From positions 5,812,375 through 5,876,374 of the forward strand of contig JAKZAN010000002.1 in the NCBI GenBank assembly GCA_023053545.1: a stretch of 64,000 bases of DNA, given 5' to 3'. The translations under genes and the position numbers were made by a program. This DNA comes from Lepidurus packardi (lineage: Eukaryota > Arthropoda > Branchiopoda > Notostraca > Triopsidae). This document shows, piece by piece, positions 11,965 through 25,500 of the stretch (the stretch's first letter is position 1; every line of letters begins with the position of its first letter). The notes under the pieces are model-generated. The model had not been told where the DNA came from. It saw nothing but the letters and a program-made list of their open reading frames with translations, and ran no database searches.

Positions 11965-14900
11965 GTTGCCACATGCTTTTGGTACTGGCTTAATTTACTG
12001 CAATCGTGTATTTTTCTGTCCTTTGTATCCAGAAAATCCCCGGATTTCCAGCACCGAGAAAGATTGGATGAAATTAATTATTAAAAATGGCATTCAGGCT
12101 TCCCAAGTAAAAAAAATGTTAGTATGAATTATTTTTAGCGTTGTATTTTAACACTATTCATTTGACCTTTCTCTACTATACACATAAATGTCAAATGCCA
12201 TTTGATCATGATACATGATAGCCAGTCCGAATTGAAAGGCGATACAGAATTGAAACTACACTAATAACAATAAATAAATAGGTTTTTTTTTATAGAGGTT
12301 CATAAAATTTGATAGCATGTTCCACATGAAGTATAAGTAAAAAGAACAGAAGGGAAACAGGTGGCTCGTGCATTTCGATGAGTGCTGCACAAAATACCTC
12401 GCGTGTCAAGTTAATACAATATCATCAAGGGAGGGGGTTTTACACATTATAAATGCACGTGCATTTTGCGGAGAAAAATACTATTTTTTAAAAGTGCTTT
12501 GACTCCACCCTGAAAACCATAAACTAAGATTTGTAATCTTAAAATAGGCAAAAACATGCTACTTCTTTTTGCTTTTTTGGGAGGGGGACAATTTCATTAA
12601 TTATGCTACGCTTAGAAGGGAAATAAGTATTATACTAACATTGAAAAATAAACTGAGACGCTGACACTATACTTGACGCAAAATTAATTATCAAAAACGA
12701 ATGAAATAGCATGGCACACTAAGTAAGAATTCGAAAAGTTCTTTAAAATACGGAGTAAATTAATTATAAACAATTAGTAGAAAGTTTACAACCTTGTTTG
12801 CGTACACAAACAAATCGAGGAACTGCACAACAAACGCAACTAAATCACACCCTAGACATTTTACTAGCATATTTTCTAAAGCGGAAACTGAACTTGTTAT
12901 TGAACAACTTAGGACGTATAAAACTATGCTGTTAAATCTTAATTTCCTAATTTTATAAGAAAATTACAGCAAAAATTGCTCATAAAATTTACCCAAAGTA
13001 CAAAAATCGTGAATTACCGAATGATTTGAAGCAAAGTCCTAGTCATTGAACTTTGTAGTTGTTATGAAAGTTCAAAAATCCACTAGCACTGCTCGCAGCC
13101 TCTTTTCTCTGTTCCTATTGGTTTTTAACTAAATATTTAGAGGATTGTTCAGCAGCACAGGGCCACCTGGACACGTCCGTATGAACGACCTCCAAGTCTG
13201 GAGTATTCTCTGTTTATATGTGTGGGCAAAACGGATATATCGTCTTGGAATTCTGCGTCCCGGTGAACCCAAAAAACTCGCGAGTCGGAGTCACTAACGC
13301 ATTCCTCTGGTTTCCACTCGGCTAACCCAAATGGGCACTCACGTTCGGCTTCACGAACGCAATATTAGCTTCACAGGTGGACAACAGAATAAATCCTACC
13401 AGTTCATCCCAGGCCGAAATGAAAACTGAGGTGACTTATGAGCTTGCTCCATCATGAGGAACGCTTCGCCTCTTCGGCGCACGTTTGGGTAGCTTGGTCA
13501 CGTCTTCTGTATCTTCAAACGTGAAATTTTCATTACGAAAGATCCTAGGGATCAATTTCTTATATTTTTTTTTCTTTCATTTTTACCTTGGAGAGAGCTC
13601 TCTTTTGTCCTTTATAGCTTTTCTTTGGGTTCGTTCACGTGTGTTTCGCTTCGTATCAGAAGCTGCACTGGGACGACAAGCGGTTCTCTAACGTCGGACA
13701 TGGGAAGAAAAGGTTACGGGGTTAAAAAGTGACGTCAGAGTCACCTCCTAAAACTCGATATGTATATACTCTCCCCTCCCTGTTTTCATAATGGCTCTTT
13801 CGTGTCTCATTAAGCAGCCAAAAATGGGCCCGTCGACTTCGCAAGTGAAGTCTGTTTAATTTACATAAAGAAGCTATTTGAGTTGGTTCAAAGTCAATTA
13901 AGCATCCTTTCAAGTCAAGAATCCTGCCTAATTGACGAGGGAGCGAAGTATACCGAGTACCGCACTTTGAACGACTGACTAACGAGCATTAAATTATCGC
14001 TGAATTTTTATAGCTTCCGTTTAGCAATTTTGTCCGTTTGAAGAGGGCGTTTTTCCTGTATTAAGAGAAGGTAAAGTGGGTTTCGGATTTATTTTGGGTT
14101 GCTGATCTTATACAGGAAATGCGATTTGAAGGTTCCAACAATTTTCTTGTATGAAAGGTTCCCCATTACTATCTCTAGTAGAATGAAGTTTGCTAGAGGT
14201 TGCCATAGGAACTTCTTGTATGAGTTCTAAAGGACCCCTGTGCTTGCTTTTCTTGCTTTCCTATCGGAATCGATGTTTGAGGGGAAAACGGGGTCCCACC
14301 GGTCCCAGATATACGAACGAGACCAACTAGGTAAAAGTGAGGACTGAAATGGGCTTTCACTTGGAAGGTGCTTGAAGTGGCAAAAATCACGTGACATGAT
14401 TTATTTTAGATTGCCCTTTAGGACAGGGGAGATTGGGGTGACTAGACAGATATCAAAAGCACGCTCGGTGGGCACCTGAGCGCCCCGGATCAAAGACGCA
14501 GTTGACATGGACACTTACGGGCCAGATAAGCTCTCCCCTCGAGCTCTTGTATTTCATGCTGCGAACTCGCTTGGGAGCCTATTTCTTCTGGCAGCGTGTT
14601 GAAGATTTTGGATCAAGACAGAAAGAAAGAGAAGATCCATGACACCAATAACGTCTTTCGGGTAGGACTCATTCGTCATGCTTGAACAAATACCTGGTTT
14701 CCAAGAAATGGGAGCCAAAATAAAAGGTAACAAAGTACACACTAATAATTACAGTACACACAAAAGTACACACAAATAATTAAGGTTAGATGAATGAAGG
14801 CAAAAAGGCTATGCATCATCTTTAACTATGAAACATGCAAGCTTCGAGAAAGTTTGATAAAAGCATTGCATTTTTTAAAGCTTGTTTGAAGGCTAGAAGC

Positions 14901-15416
14901 TTAAATCAAAAAGCAGCTTAACATTCACATAATCAATACCCAGCCACTGATAAATACTATTTTAAGGCATAGTTCAGTAAGATCAGCACAAGTATGGCTT
15001 AAATCTTCACAGATGGGAGATTTATCACCTGTCGTAGTTTCTCTACTTTATTCTGGAGGCAATTGTAGGAATTTTGAATTGGCTTACCGGAGCATCCGCT
15101 AGATGGCTGATACAACCGTCCAGCTGATAGAAAACTACGTCAACATATTCGTATCTCCTGCTTGCCTCCTCTCCAAGTTGATAGTAGAATTCCTGGCATC
15201 GTAATTCGTTCAGAGGGCGAGGTCCAAAATCCCGTCGTCAATACTTACACGAGTAGAAATCTCAAGGGTACGGTACCACATTGTTCTTTTCAAAAGACAT
15301 CGGGATAGCTAATAAGGTACGTATTTACATATCTTATTTTTTTCATCTTGAATGCATTGCTCAAAGTTGTAAACAAATCTCGCAATTTTCACTTGTAATT
15401 TCGTATAGTTTTAGTC
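11965..15416. other. 3.4-kb intergenic region between divergent genes
   Basis: The region separates the FNDC-like start (minus) from the LITAF start (plus). It is AT-rich with scattered short open frames, none of which resembles a known protein or shows paired splice sites with a partner. It should hold the upstream control regions of both genes. I see no tRNA, rRNA or transposon ends in it. Confidence 0.45.
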
Positions 15417-15909
15417 ATGTCTAAGCAAGGTCCGCCTCCCGCAGCCCCTCCAAGTTACTCAGAAGTAGTTGGAGGAGTTCCGCCGTCCAGTCCTTTCACT
15501 CCTGGCCAGCCAAGTACATATCTCATAATCTCTATTGAAACCACCAACTCCTTAACTTCGATTTTTCTTTTTCCGGTAGTACGTTCTAATGCTGGTCCGG
15601 TGATAGTTACCACCGTCGTCCCAGTAGGTCCCGGTCCTACTCACATGATCTGTCCTCATTGTCACGCAGAGGTCGATACAGCTACTCGCACTGAACCTGG
15701 AATGTTTGCTTGGTTAAGTGGTGGTCTTTTGGTATTATTTGGGTAATTTTGTTCACTGTTTACTCATAAGAACTACTTAATCTGTTGTTCATCTGTTTAG
15801 ATGTTGGTTAGGATGCTGCCTGATTCCCTGCTGCATTCCAGAATGCATGGTGACAGAGCACACTTGTCCCAATTGTAAAGCGTATTTGGGTCGTTATCAA
15901 CGTGGTTAA
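15417..15909 (+). CDS. LITAF-domain protein
   Basis: Three exons (15417-15513, 15580-15742, 15801-15909) give 122 aa, close to the family size. The N-terminus is Pro-rich with a PPSY motif, the usual site for NEDD4-type WW domains. The C-terminal LITAF domain has the split zinc site: CPHC (ICPHCHAEV) and CPNC (HTCPNCKAYLG). Between them sits a hydrophobic, Cys-rich membrane-inserting helix (FAWLSGGLLVLFGCWLGCC). Human LITAF/SIMPLE sits on the cytoplasmic face of late endosomes and lysosomes and acts in sorting. The same place and role are inferred here. It converges on the SLC19 gene downstream. No defect is seen. Confidence 0.96.
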
Positions 15910-16508
15910 AATGAAGATCTTATTTTCCTCTTCTCCCTTCCATCCACCCGACAGCCCAGAGGCACATTTTATCTGAACGAGCAAGCTTCACTGCGCAAAA
16001 ATCGTCGAAAATTAATTAGAATTGAAATTGCGAGACAGAATCTGTTAAAAAACGAGTTGAAATTCTCTATTTACGAAAGTTATTTTTATTACTACGTTGG
16101 AGGAATGCATTTCTAATTAATCAGGTTTCTTTGGATCGTCTGTGTGCCTTGTTCGCTTCTAACGCTTGAATCTCTCCTAGCACTCGTGCCTTTACGCGTT
16201 TACTTTTTTCTGTTTTTCACGGATTGCTTTGGAAACAATTGAGATAGTAAAACCTTAGTTTCCTCTTGTACCTTTTCTCTTTTTAGACAATATCTAAATG
16301 CGTCACATGTTTTCTAAGCTTCGAGCCAATAACAGGAATTTCGTCTGCAACAAAAGTAGATTTCCTTGCCAACTTGTCACAAGAAAACGTAATATAACAG
16401 TCTCGAAACTAAAGCTCCGTCTACCCAAAACCTCTATTTGTTTTCCAAGCTATCACAGTACTGTTTACCTTGTAAACTTTGACAACAAGCAGTCGTGAGC
16501 TTTGTGAC
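15910..16508. other. Convergent 3' region, LITAF and SLC19
   Basis: These are 600 bp between two stop codons on opposite strands. They should hold both 3' UTRs. No coding exon was seen. Confidence 0.5.
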
Positions 16509-18146
16509 TTACTCATTCACTGAATATATATTCGCATCTCTTTTGCCGGCTCCAAAAGCTACCATAAACAAGAATACTGCACCTAGGACTGAATAGTAGA
16601 CTCCCAGGACCTTAAACTGAAACAGAACCAAGTGAAAGTTCAATAAATGATTTTAATTACACAAATTGTGAATAATTTTACTTGTGTTTCCACTGGTAAG
16701 CCTAATCCAGACTCGTCCGCGATAATAAAGGTCAAGATCGTCTGGAATACAAGGGCCATGAAGGTATTGATGCCAAAAATGAGCCCGTAACTATGTTGTT
16801 TGAGCTGTTTGGCGACTTCCGCACTAAACAAAAAGATTCACTGAGTGGAACGAATATTGGATCAAGAGGTCTTACCTCGCAACGGCAATGATGACTTGGT
16901 ACGAAATACAAAAAACGATATAATAGCCATAACAGACGAAGATGTTATCTGTCGAGGCTGCAAGGAATAAAACAATGCCTTCCACAAAGGATATTGCAGC
17001 CAAAACGCCTTCTCCGTATTTGTTCCAGGGAATTGTGACGTACCCAATGCCAACTGCTGCTACGGCGCCTTGAAAAAATTTAAAACTCAGTCATTACATC
17101 GCTTGAACAAAATAAACAGAAATTCACTTAGAAGTGTATGAAAAGCTTCCACGCCCCCATTGTACTTGCTGTTATTGTCGTCGATGGTTTCCCAGAGAGA
17201 TTGGATGTAATTTAAGACTTGGAGATTGCCGCAGGTTGCGAAAGCCCACCAAATGGACCATTTGAGCAGGTACGTATTAGAATAAGCAGACCAGAAATCG
17301 TGCCACAAATACTGGCCAGCTTTATGAAGCCTAAAATTGGACGGAGGAGCTGTTTCTTCTTCAGAACTCTGTTTCCTGAGCACATCGAGATCGTTCGTGA
17401 AAACTGTCTCGATATTGAGGTTTTCTTCGATGACTTTATCACGATGGAAATAAATGGAGCGAGAAACGGTCGGAAGGATGACAGCAAAAACTGTTCCAAT
17501 TGTTACGCTGGCTAAGGAAATGAAATTCAGAGAGTAGTAATCACACACATCTGTGAGGACCAGAGCTTGGCCCATTATGCCTGCGATACAGCGACCGGTT
17601 AGCAAAGCGGCTTGGGTGAAACTCGTAACGATCTGGAAATAGCTTTTGGGCACTTGGGCATAAATGTAGGTACTATAGGCGACCTGGGTAGATGTACCCA
17701 TGGCATAAAGGAATTCTACGCTCTGTATAATGAAAGATTTTAAGAATTAAAATTGACAGAAATCTTGGAAATGTAGACACAAATATAGCTGTACTTGCAT
17801 AGCTGGAACGCCTTGCCCCCAAATCAGCATGCACCACGTACCGATAAAAGCAAAGCCTTCGAGCACGACTACGGGCTTGTAGCGCAAGTAATCTGTGACT
17901 AGAAAAACCACAACTAGTAACGCTAAGTACGAATAGGTCCATACGGGATAAATTTGATGATTAACCTAGAAAAAAGTGTAGGTTTAGAAAATGAGTTTCT
18001 AAGATTTTCGAAAGAAGTACTTGGTCAGCTGTGAGATTTTTCCAAGGACCCATTAAATACTCGGTTAGGAAGGGCTCTGAAGGCCGCATTTCCTTGAAGA
18101 AGCCAAACAGGCAGAGGAGGAGACATGTCCACGTCCATTTTTCCAT
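16509..18146 (-). CDS. SLC19-family vitamin (thiamine/folate) transporter
   Basis: Six exons (18021-18146, 17795-17965, 17128-17722, 16876-17068, 16682-16823, 16509-16616) join in frame to 444 aa. It is a polytopic plasma-membrane carrier of the reduced-folate-carrier family. The diagnostic first-loop motif is present at residues 20-27 (MRPSEPFL), followed by [12 protein letters not shown]. Further family landmarks are [34 protein letters not shown], a basic central loop, and the closing helices ([20 protein letters not shown], then [20 protein letters not shown]). Vertebrate SLC19A1 carries folates and SLC19A2/A3 carry thiamine. Sequence reading alone does not separate the substrates, and invertebrate members are often annotated as thiamine transporters. 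The start ATG is 574 bp from the divergent MPC1 start. No break is seen. Confidence 0.94.
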
Positions 18147-18720
18147 TACGGGATTTTCTTCTCGTCTTAAAGGGAATGGATGACTGTTTTAAATACACTA
18201 TGAAAATGCAGTTATTTTTACAGACGTGAGATGGTAACCCTCACTTAAGATAAGATAAGCAAACTAACCTCGATAGAAGGCTGACTTGGCAAATGATAAG
18301 TTAAATTGTGGTGTAGTTTCTAACCCTATCCGGATTATTATGTGAGCTTTTCTTTTATCTTTTATCGCTATATACAACCTAATGGAGTTATGATTATGAA
18401 TACTAAACTTTAGCAATAGATAACGTCATGCACAGACACGGGATAAATTTGATATTGTTCACGATTTGTATTTCAGGAGTTTCCGTCTTGAAATATAAGT
18501 AATTTACAGCCGTGATGGCCATAATCATGTGCTAGTCGCGGGCAGTAAGCCAGTTTGAACTTGAACACTTTCTTATTAGTATTATTTTTTCCAAGGCCTC
18601 TAGAAAATATGCACGCCACCTATAAGGCAAATTTTTACTACGACGACCCCTACAACTCTGCTGCTATTTCCGTGTTTACGTTTCCTGCAACTTTCTAAAT
18701 TGTAACACACAATAATTGAA
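18147..18720. promoter_or_regulatory. Shared upstream region of SLC19 and MPC1
   Basis: These 574 bp separate two start codons pointing away from each other, so both promoters must lie here or overlap it. No clear TATA pair or other core element is recognised. The assignment is inferred from gene order. Confidence 0.5.
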
Positions 18721-19184
18721 ATGGCAGCAAAACGAGCAATAAATTACCTAACTGGTAAAGAAATGCGCGATTACTTAACAAGGTAAAGTTTAACACTGCA
18801 TAAACTACTCGTGTTCATGTATTTGTTTCTTGAATAGCACACATTTCTGGGGGCCAGTTGCAAACTGGGGCATACCCTTAGCTGCCATTGCTGATTGTAA
18901 AAAAGATCCTAGCATTATTAGCGGCAAAATGACTGTCGGTAAGTAGAGTTATTGACTAAGTCTTCCTGACAATCTAATTAATTTTGATTTATTTAGCTCT
19001 TTGCCTTTACTCGGCCATTTTCATGAGATTTGCTTGGAAAGTTCAGCCTCGAAATATGTTGCTACTCGCCTGCCATTTTACTAACGAATGTGCACAATTA
19101 ACACAGCTTTACCGGTACATGGACTACAATTCGAGCCAGAAAAAAGCTCTCAAAGCTCAAGCTGCCTCTGCTCCCAGCTCTTAA
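18721..19184 (+). CDS. MPC1: Mitochondrial pyruvate carrier 1
   Basis: Three exons (18721-18782, 18838-18938, 18997-19184) give 116 aa; human MPC1 has 109. With MPC2 it forms the heterodimer that imports pyruvate across the inner mitochondrial membrane. Conserved blocks are [57 protein letters not shown] and QLYRY. The Ala/Lys/Ser-rich end is a variable tail. The start fits the family, and the 55-bp first intron is among the shortest here. An AATAAA at 19263-19268 lies 79 nt past the stop. Confidence 0.98.
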
Positions 19185-19594
19185 ATTGCTTGCATTCTAG
19201 CAAGCATATATCGACACCATAGAAATCTTAGCACTTGGACCTAGTCGCCTAAGCAATCTTTAAATAAATAATTGAATGATCTGAGTTAGAAAAAAATTAA
19301 AAAAAGAAGCCACCATCCAGTGAGCGTAGCATGCGTCAACGGTCACCGATATCCCCGGTTTTTGTCACTCAAGTTACAAACAGCGACACATTAGCTGTCA
19401 GTGTGGGCTGAATAGTCTCGAGATGATTCTAAAAATCAAAATGTATACAATTAATTTGCAATACAATGGTCCTTACGAAAGAACTACATTCAACCCAAGT
19501 TTTATTCTTTACAAAACAAAAATAATAATAATAAAACCACAGGATGTCATAGTTTCTGTCTTGTTTTTCATTCTTTTTTCACACACAAAAACAC
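19185..19594. terminator. Convergent polyadenylation region of MPC1 and NUP210
   Basis: The 410 bp between the two stop codons carry AATAAA on the plus strand (19263-19268) for MPC1. They carry AATAAA on the minus strand (TTTATT at 19501-19506) about 90 nt past the NUP210 stop. Both positions suit cleavage and polyadenylation signals. Use of these sites is inferred. Confidence 0.6.
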
Positions 19595-22500
19595 TTAGTG
19601 ATACGGGGATCGATTTTTCATTGGCGAAGAATCTGGACTGCGCGTCCTTCCAAAGCCTGGTGAATACTGAGGAGGCTGGAAGTTGCTGGCAGGCGGCATA
19701 TCGTTGTCCACACTCCACAAATAGGGTCTCCTTAGCACGGAATTATCCCCTGTCATCTGATAAACTGTTGCTGGGCTCACAGGTAGTGAAGAAGCGAATA
19801 CTGGCTGGGAAGTAGCGCGATAACTAGAGCTCCAAATAGCTCGATATCCTTTAAAATAATCACGATGACTTACCGTCAAGGAGCGAATAAAGTAAGGGAT
19901 TAAATCTCTTTACCGATATATAATGCACTGGCTGTCCCTAGTAGAGATAATAGCGTTACAGCCCAGTCTTTGTAAGAATCGGCCACAGCCAAGAGCAAAG
20001 AGGTCCAATCACCGCTTCTGGGGGTTGCCACTGGGCATTCTGCTCCAGTTGCCAATTTAATTTTCACCGGGACCTACAAGCAGTAGAAAACGCACAAAAA
20101 AACATGTCAAGTCATCGCTTATTGTCTTGATAAGCCAACCTGAATGTGTTGCCCAGTAACGGTGCTGTGTAATGCTATAAAGAGTGCCGTTTCACGGTCC
20201 GATGAAGCCCAAAAGCTGTCATCTAACCGAATGGTAAAGGCCAAGCTCTGACCTGGTAAACCTGGCGTCGGAACGGATTTCTGGTTGACTTGAATAACAC
20301 TGGCATCGCTAACACTCGCCTAGGCACAAAATGTAAATGCAATGAAGCAAAACTAAGCCAGTTTAAATTGCACAATTGCATACTTGGAGTTGCTCCAAAA
20401 CAGAAGGGATTCCAGAGACTACAACAGAAGCTGTGTTCTGGAAATTGCTCAGATGCACCTCAGCATTATGCAAGTAAAACGCTGGTCTGAAGGGCAATTT
20501 TACTGAACTGATCAAATCCGTGATGGTATTGGCAGTGAGGATCACGTCAGTACGTAATTGGCTGATGGCCAGCGATTCAACTCCTTTCGATTCAATCACG
20601 CATTCATACTGTCCTATATCACGAACCAAAATGGTCCATAAACGGTAAAAAGAAGTAAATAAAAGTGACAAAATCCCAACTATATGCAATTTTACCCGAA
20701 TTGGTATTGAAGTTCGGATGAATATGGAAGATTTCTGGGGCTTTGACGTCCAAATCTTGGGTAAAACTAGCTTTGCACGAGAATGGCAATCCACGATTGC
20801 TCATAACTTGTTCCAAGCCACTTTCTGAGCAATTGAGTCCCACCAAATTGCTGGTTTTGGACGTTTCTAATTGACTGGAGATTACGACAGGTACTACAAA
20901 GTGCGCTTTTCTAGCGTTGGTTAATCTCACGTGCTTCTCGTTCAGAAACTTGATCTAGAAAACGAGCACGGTTTAAGAATGACTTCTCTTCTACACGCAC
21001 TTAAAGTACTGAAAGGATGCTTTAACGTAATAATACTCACTTCTGCCATGGGTGAAATCGTAACTGAAGTAAAAGTTTGCTGAGCCTCCTTGGGAATGGC
21101 ATATGTGATTGAAAAAGAACCAGTTTCTAAGGCTACTGCCCCGCCATTGGTCGTATGCACATCCAACCCATTCTCATGGCTCGAGTACCATCTTCCTACA
21201 GCTCCAGTTACGGACAGTACCGGACTTGTGAAGCAAATAACATCTCCCACTACTACAGACGCCTAAAATGAATGAAGAAAGCTATCAGCGCAATTAAGGA
21301 AAACGCAATAACAAATTAGTTACTGCAGCCGGTTGAATAACGTCGCCCACGTGGACGCGAACGAAGTCTTGGACATGCCCGGGTGAATCTAATTGACCTT
21401 CCCATGCCTGCAAAACAGCAATTCCAGGCTGCACAGCTTTTCCAATCAAGCTAGAATTGTCCGATGACAACCTCAATGACAGTACGTCAGACCTAAATAC
21501 AATAAATATGGAATTGAGAGATCCGCGCCCAACTATTCAATAGTTATTCGAGTGTTGTTTAGAAGAAGTCAATATCAGTCAATTCGGTAAAAACTTAAAA
21601 AAGGTTCACGAAAAGGAAGCAGTTAATAATTACCTGCTGGAATGGAAGTTCAATTTGGATCGGACAGCATGAAAAGCTCTTCCTTGTTGATCGAAATAAG
21701 CCGGACGGAAAACCATGGTGAAATCCAGAGGAAGGACATTTAGTGTTTGGTGAGAAGCCAAGGATAATACGGGCTGTGGTACTAGTATCATATACCGGAT
21801 AGGTTCCACCTACAAAATAGAAAATTCTCTAAAACTTCCGAAAAAAAAATTCCAATTTACCTCTACAAGCACTAAAAGTTTCTGAACTACGCCAAATTCT
21901 TCTTCGACAGTAACCAACACACTAACGTGTCCAGTTTGCGTTCCAGCCTCAATGCGTCCTTTGTTATTTAGCCGCACGAGCGTCTGGTTGACCGGATACG
22001 CTTTGAAACTGAGTTTTGAGACAGAATCGCGATTGGTTTGCAAGTGAAAGTGGGTTCCTGGAGTCATTAACACTTTGGCATTAGCACAGTTGTTTGCCAG
22101 GTTCGGACTGATCAATTGTAGTCGCTCGAACACCTAGACAAATCCCATTAATCTCACATTTTCATCCTACAGACTTAAAATTTTTCTGAAAAGTCTTTTA
22201 AGTTTCTTTTACTTGGATTTGGATGACGTCTTCCACGAAACGTTGTTCTGGGTTTAGCTGGACACGGAGTTTGATGCTCACAATGCCTGGTTTGGTAGCT
22301 TTGAATCGTACAGCAAAATCATGGGTAGAAGGTGTGGCTTCCAAACCACTTGGATATAAAGGACTTAGTAATGCCATACTGAGGCTAGGCTCTACCCTCC
22401 ATTCATACAAGTAAGATGGCTCCATACTGCCCAGCACTAATGGGTTTTGATGGATATCCAAGCCATTAGCATACAACGGCATTTCGGCGCCTTGCTCGAT

Positions 22501-25500
22501 CTTCAAGATAGGAGCAACGATCTTGACACCAGCCAAGAAGACTACATGAATTTCCACAGCATCCTACAAAAAATCCATTAATATCTATTATTTGAAAATC
22601 TGTTTCTAATACATATACGGAATTATAGTTCGCATTTCTAGATTTTGTAATATAAAAATAATATTTTTTCAAAAAAAATTATTATTTTTATAATTATTTT
22701 TTAAATTATTCTCACTTGGGAGTATATTTCCAACTTCCCAGTGTTGCGATCCATGCCAACAGCTTTGGCTACTAAACGTGTGCTACCTAGAGCCCCGCCT
22801 TTTGCTAGCCCCGTGTGCGAAATCGATGCAATTCTTTCATGGTCAAGTCCAAATTCAATTCTCGCATCCTGCGGGCCTCCACGAGCTTCCACCTAACCCA
22901 AGTTACGCACGACGCTATTAAAGTTTCGCAATGCAGAGGAGAAAGATTACTTGTAAGGACCCTCCTATTAGTAAAGTAACGTTCCTGGGACTTAACCATA
23001 AAGGCGGAAAGACTTGAATTTGCACAGGGGCACTTTGTACTTTCTTATGGGCTGGACCAGCTTGAAAAGACAGTGTTGTATCTCCTAACACAAGGCCCCG
23101 TACCAAAAATCGTGCTCCATGGGAGTCACTTTCTGACAAACGCCTAAGATTCCATAAAAAGATGTTAAGAATTATATGAAAAAAGTTCCGAGTTCAACTT
23201 AATGCCCCGTACTTGACTTGAATGATGTCAGATGCCAATTGAGTAGTCAATTGAATCAAAGATAAGGCAGAAAACGGTAAAAGTGCCCCTGTACCATCCA
23301 AAACGGCCACAGTAGCAATAATTTCTTGTCCTAATTCCACTTTTGATCGCACCGTCAACTCCACTCGGCTTACACCAGAAACCTAAACGGAAAATTAATC
23401 TTTAAAAAAAAAAAAAAATTTTTAGCGTAATATTACCTGAATTTGAGCTGTTGCCGTTCGTTTCACCGAAAGACACAAATCTCGCATTGTTACCAACAAA
23501 GTGCCATCATTCTCCGGCACGATCTAGCAAGCAAACAACAATAACAGCAAACTCAAAATTTAAAGAAACGAATAACTCACTTCCAAAAGGCTGGTTTGGG
23601 GGTTGTATCGAACTTGAGCGACGTCTTGAGGCGTGTAATCCACGTGGAAGGCACCAGATCCTTGGCTGACATGAATTTTCACCTAGGTGTCATGAAAAGG
23701 GACAGCGAAACGACAGCAAAAAGAGACATAGAAACAAGTCAACCCATTAGATAGGAAAATCATGACCAGAATGATGGAGTTCAAGCCAGATTCTACCAAA
23801 ATGAACCACATTCCATGACGGACAAGTAAGTTTCTGTTTTACTCTTCTTTATTTCTCTACCCAATTTACGGCAGTGCTGTGCAAACCTTCCACTAATAAA
23901 TGCCCCAATATAAATAAAAAATCCCACAGTAATGAATCATGGAAGCGCCTAAGAGCCCGCCCAGAAATTAAAGAAGCGGAAGAATTCAATTGAATTTGAA
24001 AGTTAGTTGAAATCGCTCAAAGAAAATCTACTGGTAAATTAGGTATTTTCTTATTTTACCTTATTATCTGGATGATTTAAAACCGATGCTTGATTTGGAC
24101 TCAACTGCACGTCTTGAACGAGTACCATCTCCAAGGTATAACTCAACTCTGAGTCTTCATCCGGCAATGGAAAATTTTCCTACAAAATTAATTTATAGTT
24201 TTTTCCTAACAAAAAACTATCCTAATAAGGAGGTTCTTTGAAACACGAGTATATTTACTTGAGGAGAGATGTTCCAGTGCTTCAAAACCTTATTTCTGTA
24301 GCCGTTTAACCTCACAGTGACATCCAACAAACCTGGCTGGTTTTGCGGGTGTAAAACTTGATAACCTACGAAAAATAAGCTCATTAGTTAAGATCTAAAA
24401 TCACAAAATTTGCAAAGATACTTTTTCCCAAAACCGGAATTCCAGATTCAATGGTTTCTTCCAAAATTACAGTATCCTGCAGCTCTAGGGTGGCCAAAGC
24501 ATTGTTGGATAAGGTCCATTCAATGGCCAAACTGCTGAAGTTGTCAAATCTTCTCCCTAACTCGTCCCTTACCGCTACTACCAAGCTTAAATCTTCGTAA
24601 CATTGTGTAGCAACCTGATACAAGCCGAAAAGAAGCCAAGAAGAAAAGTTAAAATGTAAAATTTGAAAAGTTGATACGAAACGAGTTACTCGAAGGGTGG
24701 CAGTGTCCATGGGACAGGGAGACGGGGCAGATCCAGGTCGCTTTACTCGAGGAGTGATGGAAATGGCTGTAGGAACAGCGCAAATGATTTGAACAGTAGC
24801 AAAAGCTTGAACTGGCACCGGATTGGTTGAAGTCGCTACATTGCCCACCCATAAAGTGACACTAGTTTCTCCCAAGCTTTTGCAAACTACCGGCACTTGG
24901 TGCAGGTCTCTTACAGTTTGCTTCGCAATTGGGAACAAACTTCCCACATCTGCGACACTTTCGTTTCCCAATGTCACTAAAAATCCATTAGATAAATAAA
25001 CTGAGTAATTCAATAAAATTTAATAAAATGACTAAGTAACATCAATAAAAATTTAGTATATACAACTTCATAAAACTGAATAAACGTACTACGATTTAAT
25101 TAAAAAAAAAACTCTTTAAATAGAAATGATTAAAATGCAAATAAATAAAAAAAAAGGTATTTTACGCTTTCGGTAGTGAGCTGACGGTTTGTTGATCCAC
25201 GGCAAAGGTCCGCCTTCAAATACAATAGTCCTGGAGGATCCCAAAGCCAATATAGTTTTCTCGTTCACAGGCTGAACGACTTTCAATCGCTTATAGGAGG
25301 CAATCGTTACGTAATCTTTTAGAATCTTATCCCCAATTTGGTAGGAAATCATAACTTTTGAGGTTCCAATGCCTTTGGCGAGTATAGGCACCATTGCACA
25401 ACTATCCGACATTGGAGTCATATCTCTATCTACATATCATGGAAATAAAACCTAATTTACGAAAAGAAAATTAAAATATATATTTTTATGCTTACCTTCG